A DNA stretch of 64,000 nt from Bin80 sp965208025 (GTDB lineage Bacteria; Bacteroidota; Rhodothermia; Rhodothermales; Bin80), in the NCBI GenBank assembly GCA_965208025.1, contig OZ242302.1, positions 1,736,001 through 1,800,000 of the forward strand. Reading direction: 5' to 3'. The notes beneath the pieces are model-generated. The model was not told where the DNA came from, made no database searches, and saw only the letters and a program-made list of their open reading frames with translations. This document shows positions 1 through 8,518 of this stretch, piece after piece; the first letter of the stretch is position 1; every line of letters begins with the position of its first letter. Both the position numbers and the translations under genes were made by a program.

Positions 1-1503
1 ACTGATATGCTTTCCATGCTCAAAGGGACGAAGTGTACGATGCGTACCACTCTCAAGATTGATCAGAGAAAAACGTGTTTCAGCGTACTCAAGAGTCTGA
101 AAATTTGTCCCATCGGGGCCACGGTCCGTCACCACGACGATGAACTGTCCGTCTGGAGACCAGGCAGGCTGCAGATCTGCAAATCGATCACTGGTAATCT
201 GCTGTACCTGCCGTTGCTGTAAATCATAGATATAGAGATCACTGATCCCGCCATCTATTCCTGAAAAAGCTATAGACCGGCCGTCTGGTGACCATGCCGG
301 ATTGCTGAGCGCACTCACGCCATCTACGCTAATCCGGTTTTTGATGGAGCCGCTATCCAGATCCCAGATCGAAATCTCATTATCCCCCTGAGCAAATGTG
401 ATGAAGGCAAACTGTTTTCCATCGGGAGACCATGAACCTGCAGAATTGATAAAGCGGATATTGTCAAAATGCGGGTTTGTGTTTGTTGCTTGTAACTTTC
501 GGATCGTTTTGCCAGTTTCCGCATCCGCGATGAACAGGTTGATATTAAAAATATCCTTTTCGCTCAGGTAAGCAATGTATTTCCCATCTGGACTCACCGC
601 AGGCGAAAGGTTTAACGCACCACCACTACGTTCCTCAGACAGGATAGGAACCCCAACACTGTCCGGATGCACACGTGACTCCATCAGGGGGATATATGCA
701 TCCCGGATCGCCTGAGCCCATTCAACTGAAAGAGAGTCAGTCGTAATCCCAATCGTATATACAAACGCGGAGTCAACGCCTACACGTCCACCGAGCTTGA
801 ACAGGTTCGTAACAGCTGCATCACCATATTTCCCCCCGATATAAGCCAGATATGCCTGACCATATCGATAAGGAAAATATTTATTGCTTCGCGTCAAGTC
901 TTCAATGGTGGGCAAATCATCACGTAGTGCTGCATCCCGCATCCACATCGCTGTATGGGCATCCTCTCGTCCGATAGACAGATACTCTGCCATCCCCTCT
1001 ATCAGCCAAAGAGGAAGAAGTTGGAGTGCAAAGCGAGAACTGTCACCACGAGAAAGACCAATATCATATTGGAAACTGTGGACCAGTTCATGCCCCAATA
1101 CATGATCGGTTTCTTTGTAGATTCCGGTTAGTGGCATCACCACCCTCTCCTTGAGGCTCTCCGTCACGCCCCCTACACCCTGACCCAAAAAACCTCCGAT
1201 CACATTCGTTTGTTGAAAGTCTGCATCGTTGGCATAGAAGATGATGGGCTTGCGCTCATGAAAATCTCGAAGGAAGGTTCGAGAATGTCGGCGATACCAC
1301 CGCTCGCCCATGCGAGCGGCATCTTCCACAGCTTCTTTTTCCTCTGGATAATAGTAAAACTCAAAATGAGGCGTCTGAAAACTCCTGAACTCAAAACGGT
1401 CATACTGAACTTTATTGCGTCCAAACTGCTGGGCCAAAATGGGAGGGAGTACCAGAAGAACCTGAAAAAGGACCGCGGCTATTACCTTCAAGGAATACCT
1501 CAT
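1..1503 (-). CDS. TolB-like beta-propeller protein with an N-terminal gluzincin-like peptidase domain (partial, 3' end outside window)
   Basis: The reading frame is open from an ATG at 1503 to the window edge (501 codons seen). It begins with a signal peptide (basic start, hydrophobic VIAAVLFQVLLVLPPILA) and should be exported. Around residue 138 is HELVH, followed some 30 residues later by EGMAEY, the spacing of a zinc metallopeptidase site of the HExxH...E type. The second half carries repeated WSPDG / SPDGKYIAY blades (PD40/WD40-like), as in TolB and related periplasmic propellers. Known relatives combine a peptidase MA-like domain with PD40 blades in Bacteroidota. The substrate is unknown. 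It is transcribed divergently from the cell-wall gene at 1623 across a 119-base gap. Confidence 0.8.
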   Translation of the reverse strand, partial: MRYSLKVIAAVLFQVLLVLPPILAQQFGRNKVQYDRFEFRSFQTPHFEFYYYPEEKEAVEDAARMGERWYRRHSRTFLRDFHERKPIIFYANDADFQQTNVIGGFLGQGVGGVTESLKERVVMPLTGIYKETDHVLGHELVHSFQYDIGLSRGDSSRFALQLLPLWLIEGMAEYLSIGREDAHTAMWMRDAALRDDLPTIEDLTRSNKYFPYRYGQAYLAYIGGKYGDAAVTNLFKLGGRVGVDSAFVYTIGITTDSLSVEWAQAIRDAYIPLMESRVHPDSVGVPILSEERSGGALNLSPAVSPDGKYIAYLSEKDIFNINLFIADAETGKTIRKLQATNTNPHFDNIRFINSAGSWSPDGKQFAFITFAQGDNEISIWDLDSGSIKNRISVDGVSALSNPAWSPDGRSIAFSGIDGGISDLYIYDLQQRQVQQITSDRFADLQPAWSPDGQFIVVVTDRGPDGTNFQTLEYAETRFSLINLESGTHRTLRPFEHGKHIS

Positions 1504-1622
1504 TAAGTTATTCTTAAGTTGAGTGGATTTATGGGAACAGTTACGCGCTCTTAATAGATAATAGGCGTAGAGTAGCCTACGGTTCCCAAATCAGTGGTCT
1601 ACACAAATAAATAACAATTTTC

Positions 1623-3476
1623 GTGCCCGAAGTGATCAAAAATCGTTACACTCTTTTGAATGGTGCGGTATTCTGCATTTTAGCGGTCTTGGGACTTCAA
1701 CTCTTTCTGTTACAAGTCGCGAATCAGCAGGATCTCTCCGAAATTGCCCGTGGTAATGCACTGCGCAACATTCGTGTACTACCTGCCCGCGGTTCAATCT
1801 ATGACCGCAATGGTACGCTTATGGTCTACAATGTGCCGACCTACACCATCACGCTGACTCCCAGATACTTTGATGAAGAGCGTATCCCACGATTGGCAGA
1901 CCATCTTGAGGTTGCCGACTCGGTCGTGAGCAGGCGCCTGAAAGAAGCCACCGAATATAATCCGTATCGCCCCAGCCTATCGTTTTCCAACGTCTCCTTT
2001 GCACAGTACAGCCGCATAATTGAAGATTCTTACTGGCTTCCAGGGGTCGGCGTTGAAGTCTCTCAGCGCAGACATTATCCAACGAATGCCAGAGCCTCGC
2101 ACGCACTAGGATATCTGGGAGAAATCACTCGTCAAGAGCTTTTCGCCATTGATAGTGAATTGGATTCTACCCTCTACCGACAGGGAGATTTACTCGGGCG
2201 AACTGGAATTGAACGAGGATATGAGTCTTGGCTGCGAGGGATCCCGGGAATTGCGCGTCGCTGGGTAAATATCTATGGTTTAGAAGTCATGGCCTATGCC
2301 GAGGGACTCAGTGATGAGCAGCCACGGGGAAATCATGATATTCATCTTGCATTGGATCATCAGGTGCAGGAGCTTGCTGAATCTCTCTTTGTCAATAAAC
2401 GTGGTGCAGTCGTTGCTTTGGATCCCAATACTGGTGGCATCCTTGCACTGGTGAGTAAACCTGATTATCCGCTTGATCTCTTCAATGAAGAGGTTCAGAG
2501 CGAAAGTTGGCAAATGCTACTCAATCATCAAGAGCAACCGCTTTACAACCGAGCCACCATGAATTTGATGCCGCCAGGATCCACATGGAAGCCATTCATG
2601 GCTTTGTTTGGGCTATCCGAGGGACTCATGGGAGAGCAAGGCCCCGATGCGACGATTTACTGCGGCGGGTATCATCCGATCGGTGAGGGAAGGATTTTCC
2701 GATGCCTTGGCGTTCACGGACACCAAACCGCAGTTGATGCCATCAAAAATTCCTGTAATACATTCTTCTTTGAATTGGCGCGCCGGATGGATCTCACCGC
2801 ATTTAAGGAGTATGCCACACGCTTTGGATTTGGTGTGACAACCCCTACGGATATCCGAGAACAGACGGCTGGATTGATTCCAGATACATCCTATTTTAAC
2901 AGAGTTCAGCGTGGTTGGACTCAATCATCGCTCATGAGTATGGGCGTTGGTCAAGGGGATATGGGAGTGACTCCGCTCCAGTTGGCCCGATATACAGCTA
3001 CTATAGCCAACGGAGGAACGCTGTATCCTCCCCATATGGTTTCTCATCTGCTTGATCCCGAAACCGGTCAGGTGATCCAGGCACCCGCTCTCAATCAGCC
3101 GGTGGATCTCGCAATTGATACAAGTTATGTGAATCTTGTTCGGAGGGGCATGCGGCTCGTCATGGAAGAGGGGACAGGTCGTATGGCTCAGATTCCTGAT
3201 ATCCCTAGTGGGGGCAAAACAGGTACTGCCCAGGCACCAGGGGCCATGATTGATCATTCGGTCTTCGTCATGTTTGCCCCCTATGATGATCCTCAGATTG
3301 CCCTCGCGGTTCAATGCGAGAATACTGGAGATGGAAGTCACTGCGCTGCACCGATCGCCAGTTTGTTAGCCGAGCAATATCTCAAGGGTGAAGTTCCTCC
3401 TTCGTGGCGAACGGATATCCGAATGCAGCGTGCGTTATCTGCCGTAAGCCAACCATTGACCGACCTGTCAGAGTAG
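1623..3476 (+). CDS. mrdA: Penicillin-binding protein 2, elongasome transpeptidase
   Basis: Class B transpeptidase that cross-links peptidoglycan during cell elongation, acting with RodA. One N-terminal membrane anchor (residues about 12-33) is followed by the PBP dimerisation domain (RGSIYDRNG) and the penicillin-binding domain. The three catalytic motifs are visible: STWK with the nucleophile Ser320, SCN at 377-379, and KTGT at 532. The length of 617 residues is normal for PBP2. The start is GTG at 1623; no better ATG lies upstream. The next gene, rodA, begins 10 bases after the stop, the classical mrdA-rodA pair. Sure of the function. Confidence 0.95.
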   Translation: MPEVIKNRYTLLNGAVFCILAVLGLQLFLLQVANQQDLSEIARGNALRNIRVLPARGSIYDRNGTLMVYNVPTYTITLTPRYFDEERIPRLADHLEVADSVVSRRLKEATEYNPYRPSLSFSNVSFAQYSRIIEDSYWLPGVGVEVSQRRHYPTNARASHALGYLGEITRQELFAIDSELDSTLYRQGDLLGRTGIERGYESWLRGIPGIARRWVNIYGLEVMAYAEGLSDEQPRGNHDIHLALDHQVQELAESLFVNKRGAVVALDPNTGGILALVSKPDYPLDLFNEEVQSESWQMLLNHQEQPLYNRATMNLMPPGSTWKPFMALFGLSEGLMGEQGPDATIYCGGYHPIGEGRIFRCLGVHGHQTAVDAIKNSCNTFFFELARRMDLTAFKEYATRFGFGVTTPTDIREQTAGLIPDTSYFNRVQRGWTQSSLMSMGVGQGDMGVTPLQLARYTATIANGGTLYPPHMVSHLLDPETGQVIQAPALNQPVDLAIDTSYVNLVRRGMRLVMEEGTGRMAQIPDIPSGGKTGTAQAPGAMIDHSVFVMFAPYDDPQIALAVQCENTGDGSHCAAPIASLLAEQYLKGEVPPSWRTDIRMQRALSAVSQPLTDLSE

Positions 3477-3486
3477 TTCGTAATTC

Positions 3487-4743
3487 ATGCGGAACTGGTA
3501 CAAACACCTTGATCTTCCAACTCTTCTCATCTGGGTTGCGCTATGTGCCTGTGGCTTGGTCGCCATCTACAGTTCCACGCATGGGGAAGCCCAGGAGTAT
3601 TTGCTGAACACCGTTCAGAATAGTTTTCAACGTCAGTTCATGTGGCTTGGCATCTCTACAATTGCTCTGGTCATTACGTTACTGATCCCTATGCGGGTAC
3701 TTATTCGCCTCATCCCGTGGATCTATCTTCTGACCATCGGGATCCTGGTGATCGCATTGTTGATTGGACGTGAGGTCAGTGGGGCTCGATCTTGGGTATA
3801 CCTTGGTCCGATTGGGTTTCAATCGTCTGAGCTGTCCAAGGTCGGCGCACTCCTGATGTCTGCCTATGTATTGGCTTCTGGGATCAAGGACAATCGAATC
3901 AAGCAAACCTCCCTGTATACGGTAGGCATTTTAGGGATTCCTGCCTTGCTGATCATTCTGCAGAATGATCTTGGAACCGCACTTGTTTTTATTAGCCTTG
4001 CCCCCATTCTCTGGCTTTGTACCGGGGTCCCTCTTCGGATCATCGGTCTGATCATCATTTTCCCCATTGCGGGGTATCTCGCGGTTCTCAGTTGGAAGAT
4101 TGCTTTAGGGTTCACGGTGATCACCGGGTTGATTGCATGGTTTGCCACACGGGACCTGAGATGGATGTCTGCGGCGGTACTCGCCAGTGCAGTGACGATT
4201 GCCATTGCATCCTTTGCCCTGCAACATATTCTGCAACCTCATCAGGTCGCTCGCATTGCCTCATTCTCAAATCCTGAGGCGGATGAATATCGGGCGAATG
4301 TTGGTTTTCATCTGGTGCAATCCAAAGCTGCGCTTGGAGCTGGTGGATGGTCCGGGATGGGATTCATGCAGGGAAGTCAAACCCAGGGGCGCTACATCCC
4401 CGAGCAGTCTACAGACTTCGTATTCTCTGTGATTGGGGAAGAGTGGGGCTTTGTCGGAAGCATCTTTATCCTGATCCTTTTCTGTTTACTCATGTCCCGT
4501 TTGATCTGGCTTGCCCGTAGGATTGACCATCCATTCGGAAGTTTGGTTGCCGCTGGAGTTGCTGGAATCTTTTTAATTCATGTTTGTGTGAATCTTGGGA
4601 TGGTGCTTGGGTTATTTCCTGTCATCGGGATTCCTCTGCCCTTCTTATCCTATGGAGGCTCTGCTCTACTAACAAACACCGTACTGATGGGACTGGCACT
4701 CTCCACATATATGCGGCGGACTGAATTCTCTCTTTACGTATGA
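3487..4743 (+). CDS. rodA: RodA, SEDS-family peptidoglycan glycosyltransferase
   Basis: Polytopic inner-membrane SEDS protein that polymerises lipid II in the elongasome with PBP2. The sequence shows about ten hydrophobic segments and the family signatures: GARSWVYLG in the first third, LQNDLGTALVF (DLG motif), GGWSGMGFMQGSQ, the loop EQSTDFVFSVIGEEWGF, and a C-terminal PLPFLSYGGSALL. 418 residues, normal for the family. ATG start 10 bases after mrdA. Its TGA overlaps the ATG of the next gene by four bases, so the run is probably one transcript. Confidence 0.95.
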   Translation: MRNWYKHLDLPTLLIWVALCACGLVAIYSSTHGEAQEYLLNTVQNSFQRQFMWLGISTIALVITLLIPMRVLIRLIPWIYLLTIGILVIALLIGREVSGARSWVYLGPIGFQSSELSKVGALLMSAYVLASGIKDNRIKQTSLYTVGILGIPALLIILQNDLGTALVFISLAPILWLCTGVPLRIIGLIIIFPIAGYLAVLSWKIALGFTVITGLIAWFATRDLRWMSAAVLASAVTIAIASFALQHILQPHQVARIASFSNPEADEYRANVGFHLVQSKAALGAGGWSGMGFMQGSQTQGRYIPEQSTDFVFSVIGEEWGFVGSIFILILFCLLMSRLIWLARRIDHPFGSLVAAGVAGIFLIHVCVNLGMVLGLFPVIGIPLPFLSYGGSALLTNTVLMGLALSTYMRRTEFSLYV

Positions 4744-5855
4744 GTTCGTCCGGCTATGATGTGATCGTGATTGGCTTGGGGGCAGCAGGGAGTGCGGCTC
4801 TTTATCACTGTGCTCTGTCCGGGGCTTCGGTGCTCGGAATTGACCGTTTTGTGTCTCCACATGATCAGGGCTCTACGCACAGCGAGAGTCGAATTATTCG
4901 TAAAGCCTATGCGGAGGGGGCGCAGTATCTACCCCTCTTGACCCGAGCCTATGCCCTTTGGGAAGATCTTGAACAAGTTTCTTCTACGAAACTAATGCAT
5001 TTGGCAGGATGCCTGACGATTGGGAATGCAGGTAGTGAGATGATCCGTTCATCGCAGAACTCAGCCGTCGTAGGTCAGATCAAACACCTAATGCTCTCCT
5101 CCGATGAAGTACATCAGCGCTACCCTGCGTACCGTCTCCTCCCAGACCAAGTTGCACTTGTGGATCTGGAAGCAGGCTATATTCATCCAGAACTTTGTGT
5201 ACGATCGCATCTGAAACAGGCCGCTATTCACGGGGCTAGGTGTCAGTTTGGTACTCCCGTTGCATCCTGTCTTCCAACCAAGGATCATGTAATCGTCAAG
5301 ACCAACACTGAGGTATATGCGACGCAGCGAGTCATTCTGACTGCTGGAGCCTGGATGCGTGACTTTGTATCTCTTCCTCTGGCGATTGAACGGGTGACGA
5401 ATTCCTGGTTTCGTTCAACGAACTCCCATGTTCATCCTGCCCACTGTCCTCCATTCATAATGGATGGTGTGGGCGGTGTGCAAAGTTATGGATTCCCCGA
5501 TCTGGGGAATGGAATCAAGGTCGGCTTGCATCATGCTGGGCCACTTGTCTCGCATCCAGACCATCTTGACCGTACAATCTATCCAGAGGATCAGGCTTCC
5601 GTACGAATGATTCTGGACACTATCCTACCCAATGCGGTGGGCGAATGCCTCCGTACGAACGTATGCATGTACTCAAATATGCCAGACAAGAACTATCTTA
5701 TTGACCGATTAAAGGGGCAGGATCAACGTTTCATTGTTGGAAGTGCATGCTCGGGACACGGGTTTAAAACGAGTTCGGCAGTTGGCGAATCGCTGGCGGC
5801 ATTAGCGCTTGACACCTCTCCACCAGTGGATTTATCTCCATTCTGTTGGAGGTAG
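4740..5855 (+). CDS. FAD-dependent amine oxidase of the monomeric sarcosine oxidase / N-methyl-tryptophan oxidase type
   Basis: A DAO-fold flavoenzyme expected to oxidise an N-methyl or secondary amino acid to aldehyde or imine with release of hydrogen peroxide. It opens with a Rossmann dinucleotide motif DVIVIGLGAAGSAAL (residues 7-21), followed by an acidic beta2 end (GIDRF) and the HSESRIIRKAY region typical of MSOX. Near the C-terminus is VGSACSGHGFKTSSAVGE, the conserved substrate/flavin-binding segment. The Cys that binds FAD covalently in this family may be the one in SACSGHGFK. 371 residues, normal length. It starts inside the rodA stop (ATGA overlap) and runs close to argS. The exact substrate cannot be read from sequence. 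Confidence 0.82.
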   Translation: MSSSGYDVIVIGLGAAGSAALYHCALSGASVLGIDRFVSPHDQGSTHSESRIIRKAYAEGAQYLPLLTRAYALWEDLEQVSSTKLMHLAGCLTIGNAGSEMIRSSQNSAVVGQIKHLMLSSDEVHQRYPAYRLLPDQVALVDLEAGYIHPELCVRSHLKQAAIHGARCQFGTPVASCLPTKDHVIVKTNTEVYATQRVILTAGAWMRDFVSLPLAIERVTNSWFRSTNSHVHPAHCPPFIMDGVGGVQSYGFPDLGNGIKVGLHHAGPLVSHPDHLDRTIYPEDQASVRMILDTILPNAVGECLRTNVCMYSNMPDKNYLIDRLKGQDQRFIVGSACSGHGFKTSSAVGESLAALALDTSPPVDLSPFCWR

Positions 5856-5869
5856 TCCTTAGCCATCTC

Positions 5870-7615
5870 ATGAAAGACTATCTTGTTGCAGCGCTCACCC
5901 GTGTATTAAGCGCCATCCCCTCGGTGCCAACAGACTTTGTCCCCGAACTGTCTGTCCCTGCAAATCTTGATCACGGAGATCTTGCCACCAACTGTTCGAT
6001 GAAGCTTGCTCGCCATTTGCGACGTTCCCCCTCACAGATTGCAGAAGAAGTTGTTGCCGCGTTCATGAAAAGCGAATACGATCCTCTCTATATAGACTCT
6101 ATCTCAGTGGCAGGTGGTGGGTTCATTAATTTCAAATTCTCGAACCAATATCTCTACCGCAAACTTGACTCTGCACTTCAGCAGGGTACGGAATTTGGTC
6201 GCTCGCAGATCGGTACTGATCGGCGTGTGCTTGTTGAATTTGTGAGTGCCAACCCAACCGGACCCTTGACCGTGGGGCATGGCAGGAATGCGGTTTTGGG
6301 AGATACGCTTGCCAGCTTACTGGAATGGACGGGATATCAGGTCACGCGCGAGTATTATTTTAACGATGCTGGACGGCAGATGCGTGTATTGGGGGCTTCG
6401 CTTCGGAGTCGTTATGAAGAGGTCCTTGCCGAGAAAGATCAGCCGTTTGCCCATCTGCCCATCGCAGTTGAGCATCGGAGGAACTACAAAACCAAACCTC
6501 TTGGTGACGATGTAACCAATCCTGTTATCGTCTCTGAGTCATTTCCAAAGGATGGATACCTGGGTGCATACATCACCTTGATTGCACGAGAATTGGCTCG
6601 GGAACATGGATTAAACCTGCTGGATCTTGAATCAAATGATGTGTTTGTGAATGCGGCAAAATCAACCATCTTTTCTCAAATCCGCACCACACTCGGACGC
6701 TTAGGAATTCAGATGAATACCTACTTCAATGAAAAGAGTCTCTATGACTCGGGTGCGGTCAAGAAAACGCTTGACGCACTCCGTGCGAAGGGTGTAATCT
6801 ATGATCAGGATGGAGCTACATGGTTCAAGACCTCCGATCTCGGAAAGGACTCCGATACTGTTCTGGTTAAACGTACTGGTGAGCCCACTTATCGTCTTCC
6901 GGATATTGCCTACCATGTTGACAAATTGGACCGTGGCTACGACCTGTTGGTCAACGTATTTGGTGCTGATCACATCAGTACCTATCCAGACATTTTACGA
7001 GGTTTGGATGTTCTGGGATTTGATTCGGGTCAAGTTGAGGTCGTGATTTACCAGTTTGTGACTCTTATTCGTGGAGGAGAGGAAGTGAAGATGAGTACTC
7101 GTAAGGCGAATTTTATCACACTGGATGAATTAATTGATGAGGTGAGTTCGGATGTGACTCGATACTTTTTTGTAATGCGGTCCGCACAGAAACATCTGGA
7201 GTTTGATTTGGACTTAGCGCGAGAGGCGAGTGACAAGAATCCTGTATTTTATCTTCAGTATGCTCATGCTCGAATTTGTTCAATCCTCAACAAAGCGATG
7301 GATCTTGATCTCGCACCAGCCCCAGATCTTGCCAGTCTAAGTCTCCTGTCTCACGAAGCAGAACTCAAGCTGATCAAAGGAGTCATCCACTTTCCGGAGG
7401 CCGTATCTTCAAGTGCTCAATCTTTTGAACCGCACCGACTTGCAACCTACCTTCGTGGACTTGCGGAGGCATTCACGCAATTTTATCATGTGTGTCGTAT
7501 TATCGGTGAGGAAAAGCAACTTGCGGCGGCCCGCCTCGCATTGGCACAGGCCACAAGAATCACGCTACATAATGGACTCTTGATTTTGGGGATCAGTGCC
7601 CCGACACGAATGTGA
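5870..7615 (+). CDS. argS: Arginyl-tRNA synthetase
   Basis: Class I aminoacyl-tRNA synthetase charging tRNA-Arg. The N-terminal Arg-tRNA synthetase domain (FVPELSVPANLDHGDLATN) precedes the catalytic core. The HIGH signature appears as HGRN at residue 137 (ANPTGPLTVGHGRN) and the KMSKS signature as KMSTR at 407. A C-terminal DALR anticodon-binding domain ends the protein. I chose ATG at 5870. An in-frame TTG at 5846 would overlap the end of the preceding gene, and its own bases form the GGAGGT that looks like the ribosome binding site. 581 residues, standard length. Confidence 0.95.
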   Translation: MKDYLVAALTRVLSAIPSVPTDFVPELSVPANLDHGDLATNCSMKLARHLRRSPSQIAEEVVAAFMKSEYDPLYIDSISVAGGGFINFKFSNQYLYRKLDSALQQGTEFGRSQIGTDRRVLVEFVSANPTGPLTVGHGRNAVLGDTLASLLEWTGYQVTREYYFNDAGRQMRVLGASLRSRYEEVLAEKDQPFAHLPIAVEHRRNYKTKPLGDDVTNPVIVSESFPKDGYLGAYITLIARELAREHGLNLLDLESNDVFVNAAKSTIFSQIRTTLGRLGIQMNTYFNEKSLYDSGAVKKTLDALRAKGVIYDQDGATWFKTSDLGKDSDTVLVKRTGEPTYRLPDIAYHVDKLDRGYDLLVNVFGADHISTYPDILRGLDVLGFDSGQVEVVIYQFVTLIRGGEEVKMSTRKANFITLDELIDEVSSDVTRYFFVMRSAQKHLEFDLDLAREASDKNPVFYLQYAHARICSILNKAMDLDLAPAPDLASLSLLSHEAELKLIKGVIHFPEAVSSSAQSFEPHRLATYLRGLAEAFTQFYHVCRIIGEEKQLAAARLALAQATRITLHNGLLILGISAPTRM

Positions 7616-8475
7616 AGATGAACATTGCCTTTCAAGGAGAAATAGGAGCCTTTAGTGAAGAGGCGGCAGGCCGCCTCTACCCTGATTGCCGTGTCGTCCC
7701 TGTACCCGAGATGGAAGATGTATTCAAGGCGGTCGATCGGCGTACTGTGGAACGGGGAATCATTCCAATTGAAAACTCTCTGTTCGGGAGCGTTCATATC
7801 AATTATGATCTACTGCGTAGCTATCAAGTCAAGATTACAGGGGAAATCAATCTCCGTATTCGTCACTATCTGATCGCCCAATCTGGCACTCAACTCAAAG
7901 ACATTCAGCGCGTCCTTTCGCATCCACAGGCCCTTGGACAGTGCCAGACATTTTTGAAGGAAAAACTGAGTTGGAGCGAGGTGATTCCCACCTATGATAC
8001 TGCCGGGGCAGCAAAACAAGTGGCGTCTGAATCCAGCCTCACGAGTGCTGCAATTGGCTCCGCAAGGGCCGCACAGGAGTACGGATTGGAGATTCTGGCA
8101 TCCGATCTACAGAGCCATGCCTTGAATTTTACACGCTTTTTAGCCTTAGCACAGGAGGATGCTCCTCGACTGGACTCTACCACCCATTCATTGAAGACCT
8201 CAATCGTATTTGAACCTAAACAAAATATACCGGGTGCGCTATTCAAGAGTTTGGCAGTTTTTTTTCTGCGTGACTTGGACTTATACAAGGTTGAGAGTCG
8301 TCCTCTGATTGGTCAACCGGGGAAGTACATCTTTTATCTGGATGTAGAAGGAGATATTGAAAGCATTCTGCTTCAAAGGGCTTTAGAGCATCTTGGGGAA
8401 ATTTGCGCAGACTTACGTGTTTTGGGTTCCTACCCTCGTGGTGAAACATGGGATGGAGATGACATGTGTACATAG
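7612..8475 (+). CDS. pheA: Prephenate dehydratase
   Basis: Converts prephenate to phenylpyruvate in phenylalanine synthesis. The periplasmic-binding-like catalytic domain is clear: FQGEIGAFSEEAA at the N-terminus, PIENSLFGSVH, SHPQALGQC, and NFTRFLAL, the T-R-F active-site motif. A C-terminal ACT regulatory domain (residues about 200-275) contains LYKVESRPLIGQPGKYIFY, the ESRP motif for phenylalanine feedback. It lacks a chorismate mutase domain, so it is the monofunctional form (287 residues). The start is GTG at 7612 overlapping the argS stop, or ATG at 7618. Confidence 0.93.
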   Translation: MKMNIAFQGEIGAFSEEAAGRLYPDCRVVPVPEMEDVFKAVDRRTVERGIIPIENSLFGSVHINYDLLRSYQVKITGEINLRIRHYLIAQSGTQLKDIQRVLSHPQALGQCQTFLKEKLSWSEVIPTYDTAGAAKQVASESSLTSAAIGSARAAQEYGLEILASDLQSHALNFTRFLALAQEDAPRLDSTTHSLKTSIVFEPKQNIPGALFKSLAVFFLRDLDLYKVESRPLIGQPGKYIFYLDVEGDIESILLQRALEHLGEICADLRVLGSYPRGETWDGDDMCT

Positions 8476-8518
8476 CTTTCAAAAGTTACTTCCCTTTATC
8501 TGCTCAGCCCTTGACCCA

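Noticed and set aside
1504..1622. Promoter with defined -10/-35 or Bacteroidota-type elements between the divergent genes
   Set aside because: A promoter must be here, but I could not pick boxes with confidence; only a loose GGGAAC/GTTCCC pair was seen.
8393..8518. Longer N-terminus for the S9 peptidase
   Set aside because: Overlaps pheA by 83 bases and hides the signal peptide; ATG 8519 is better.
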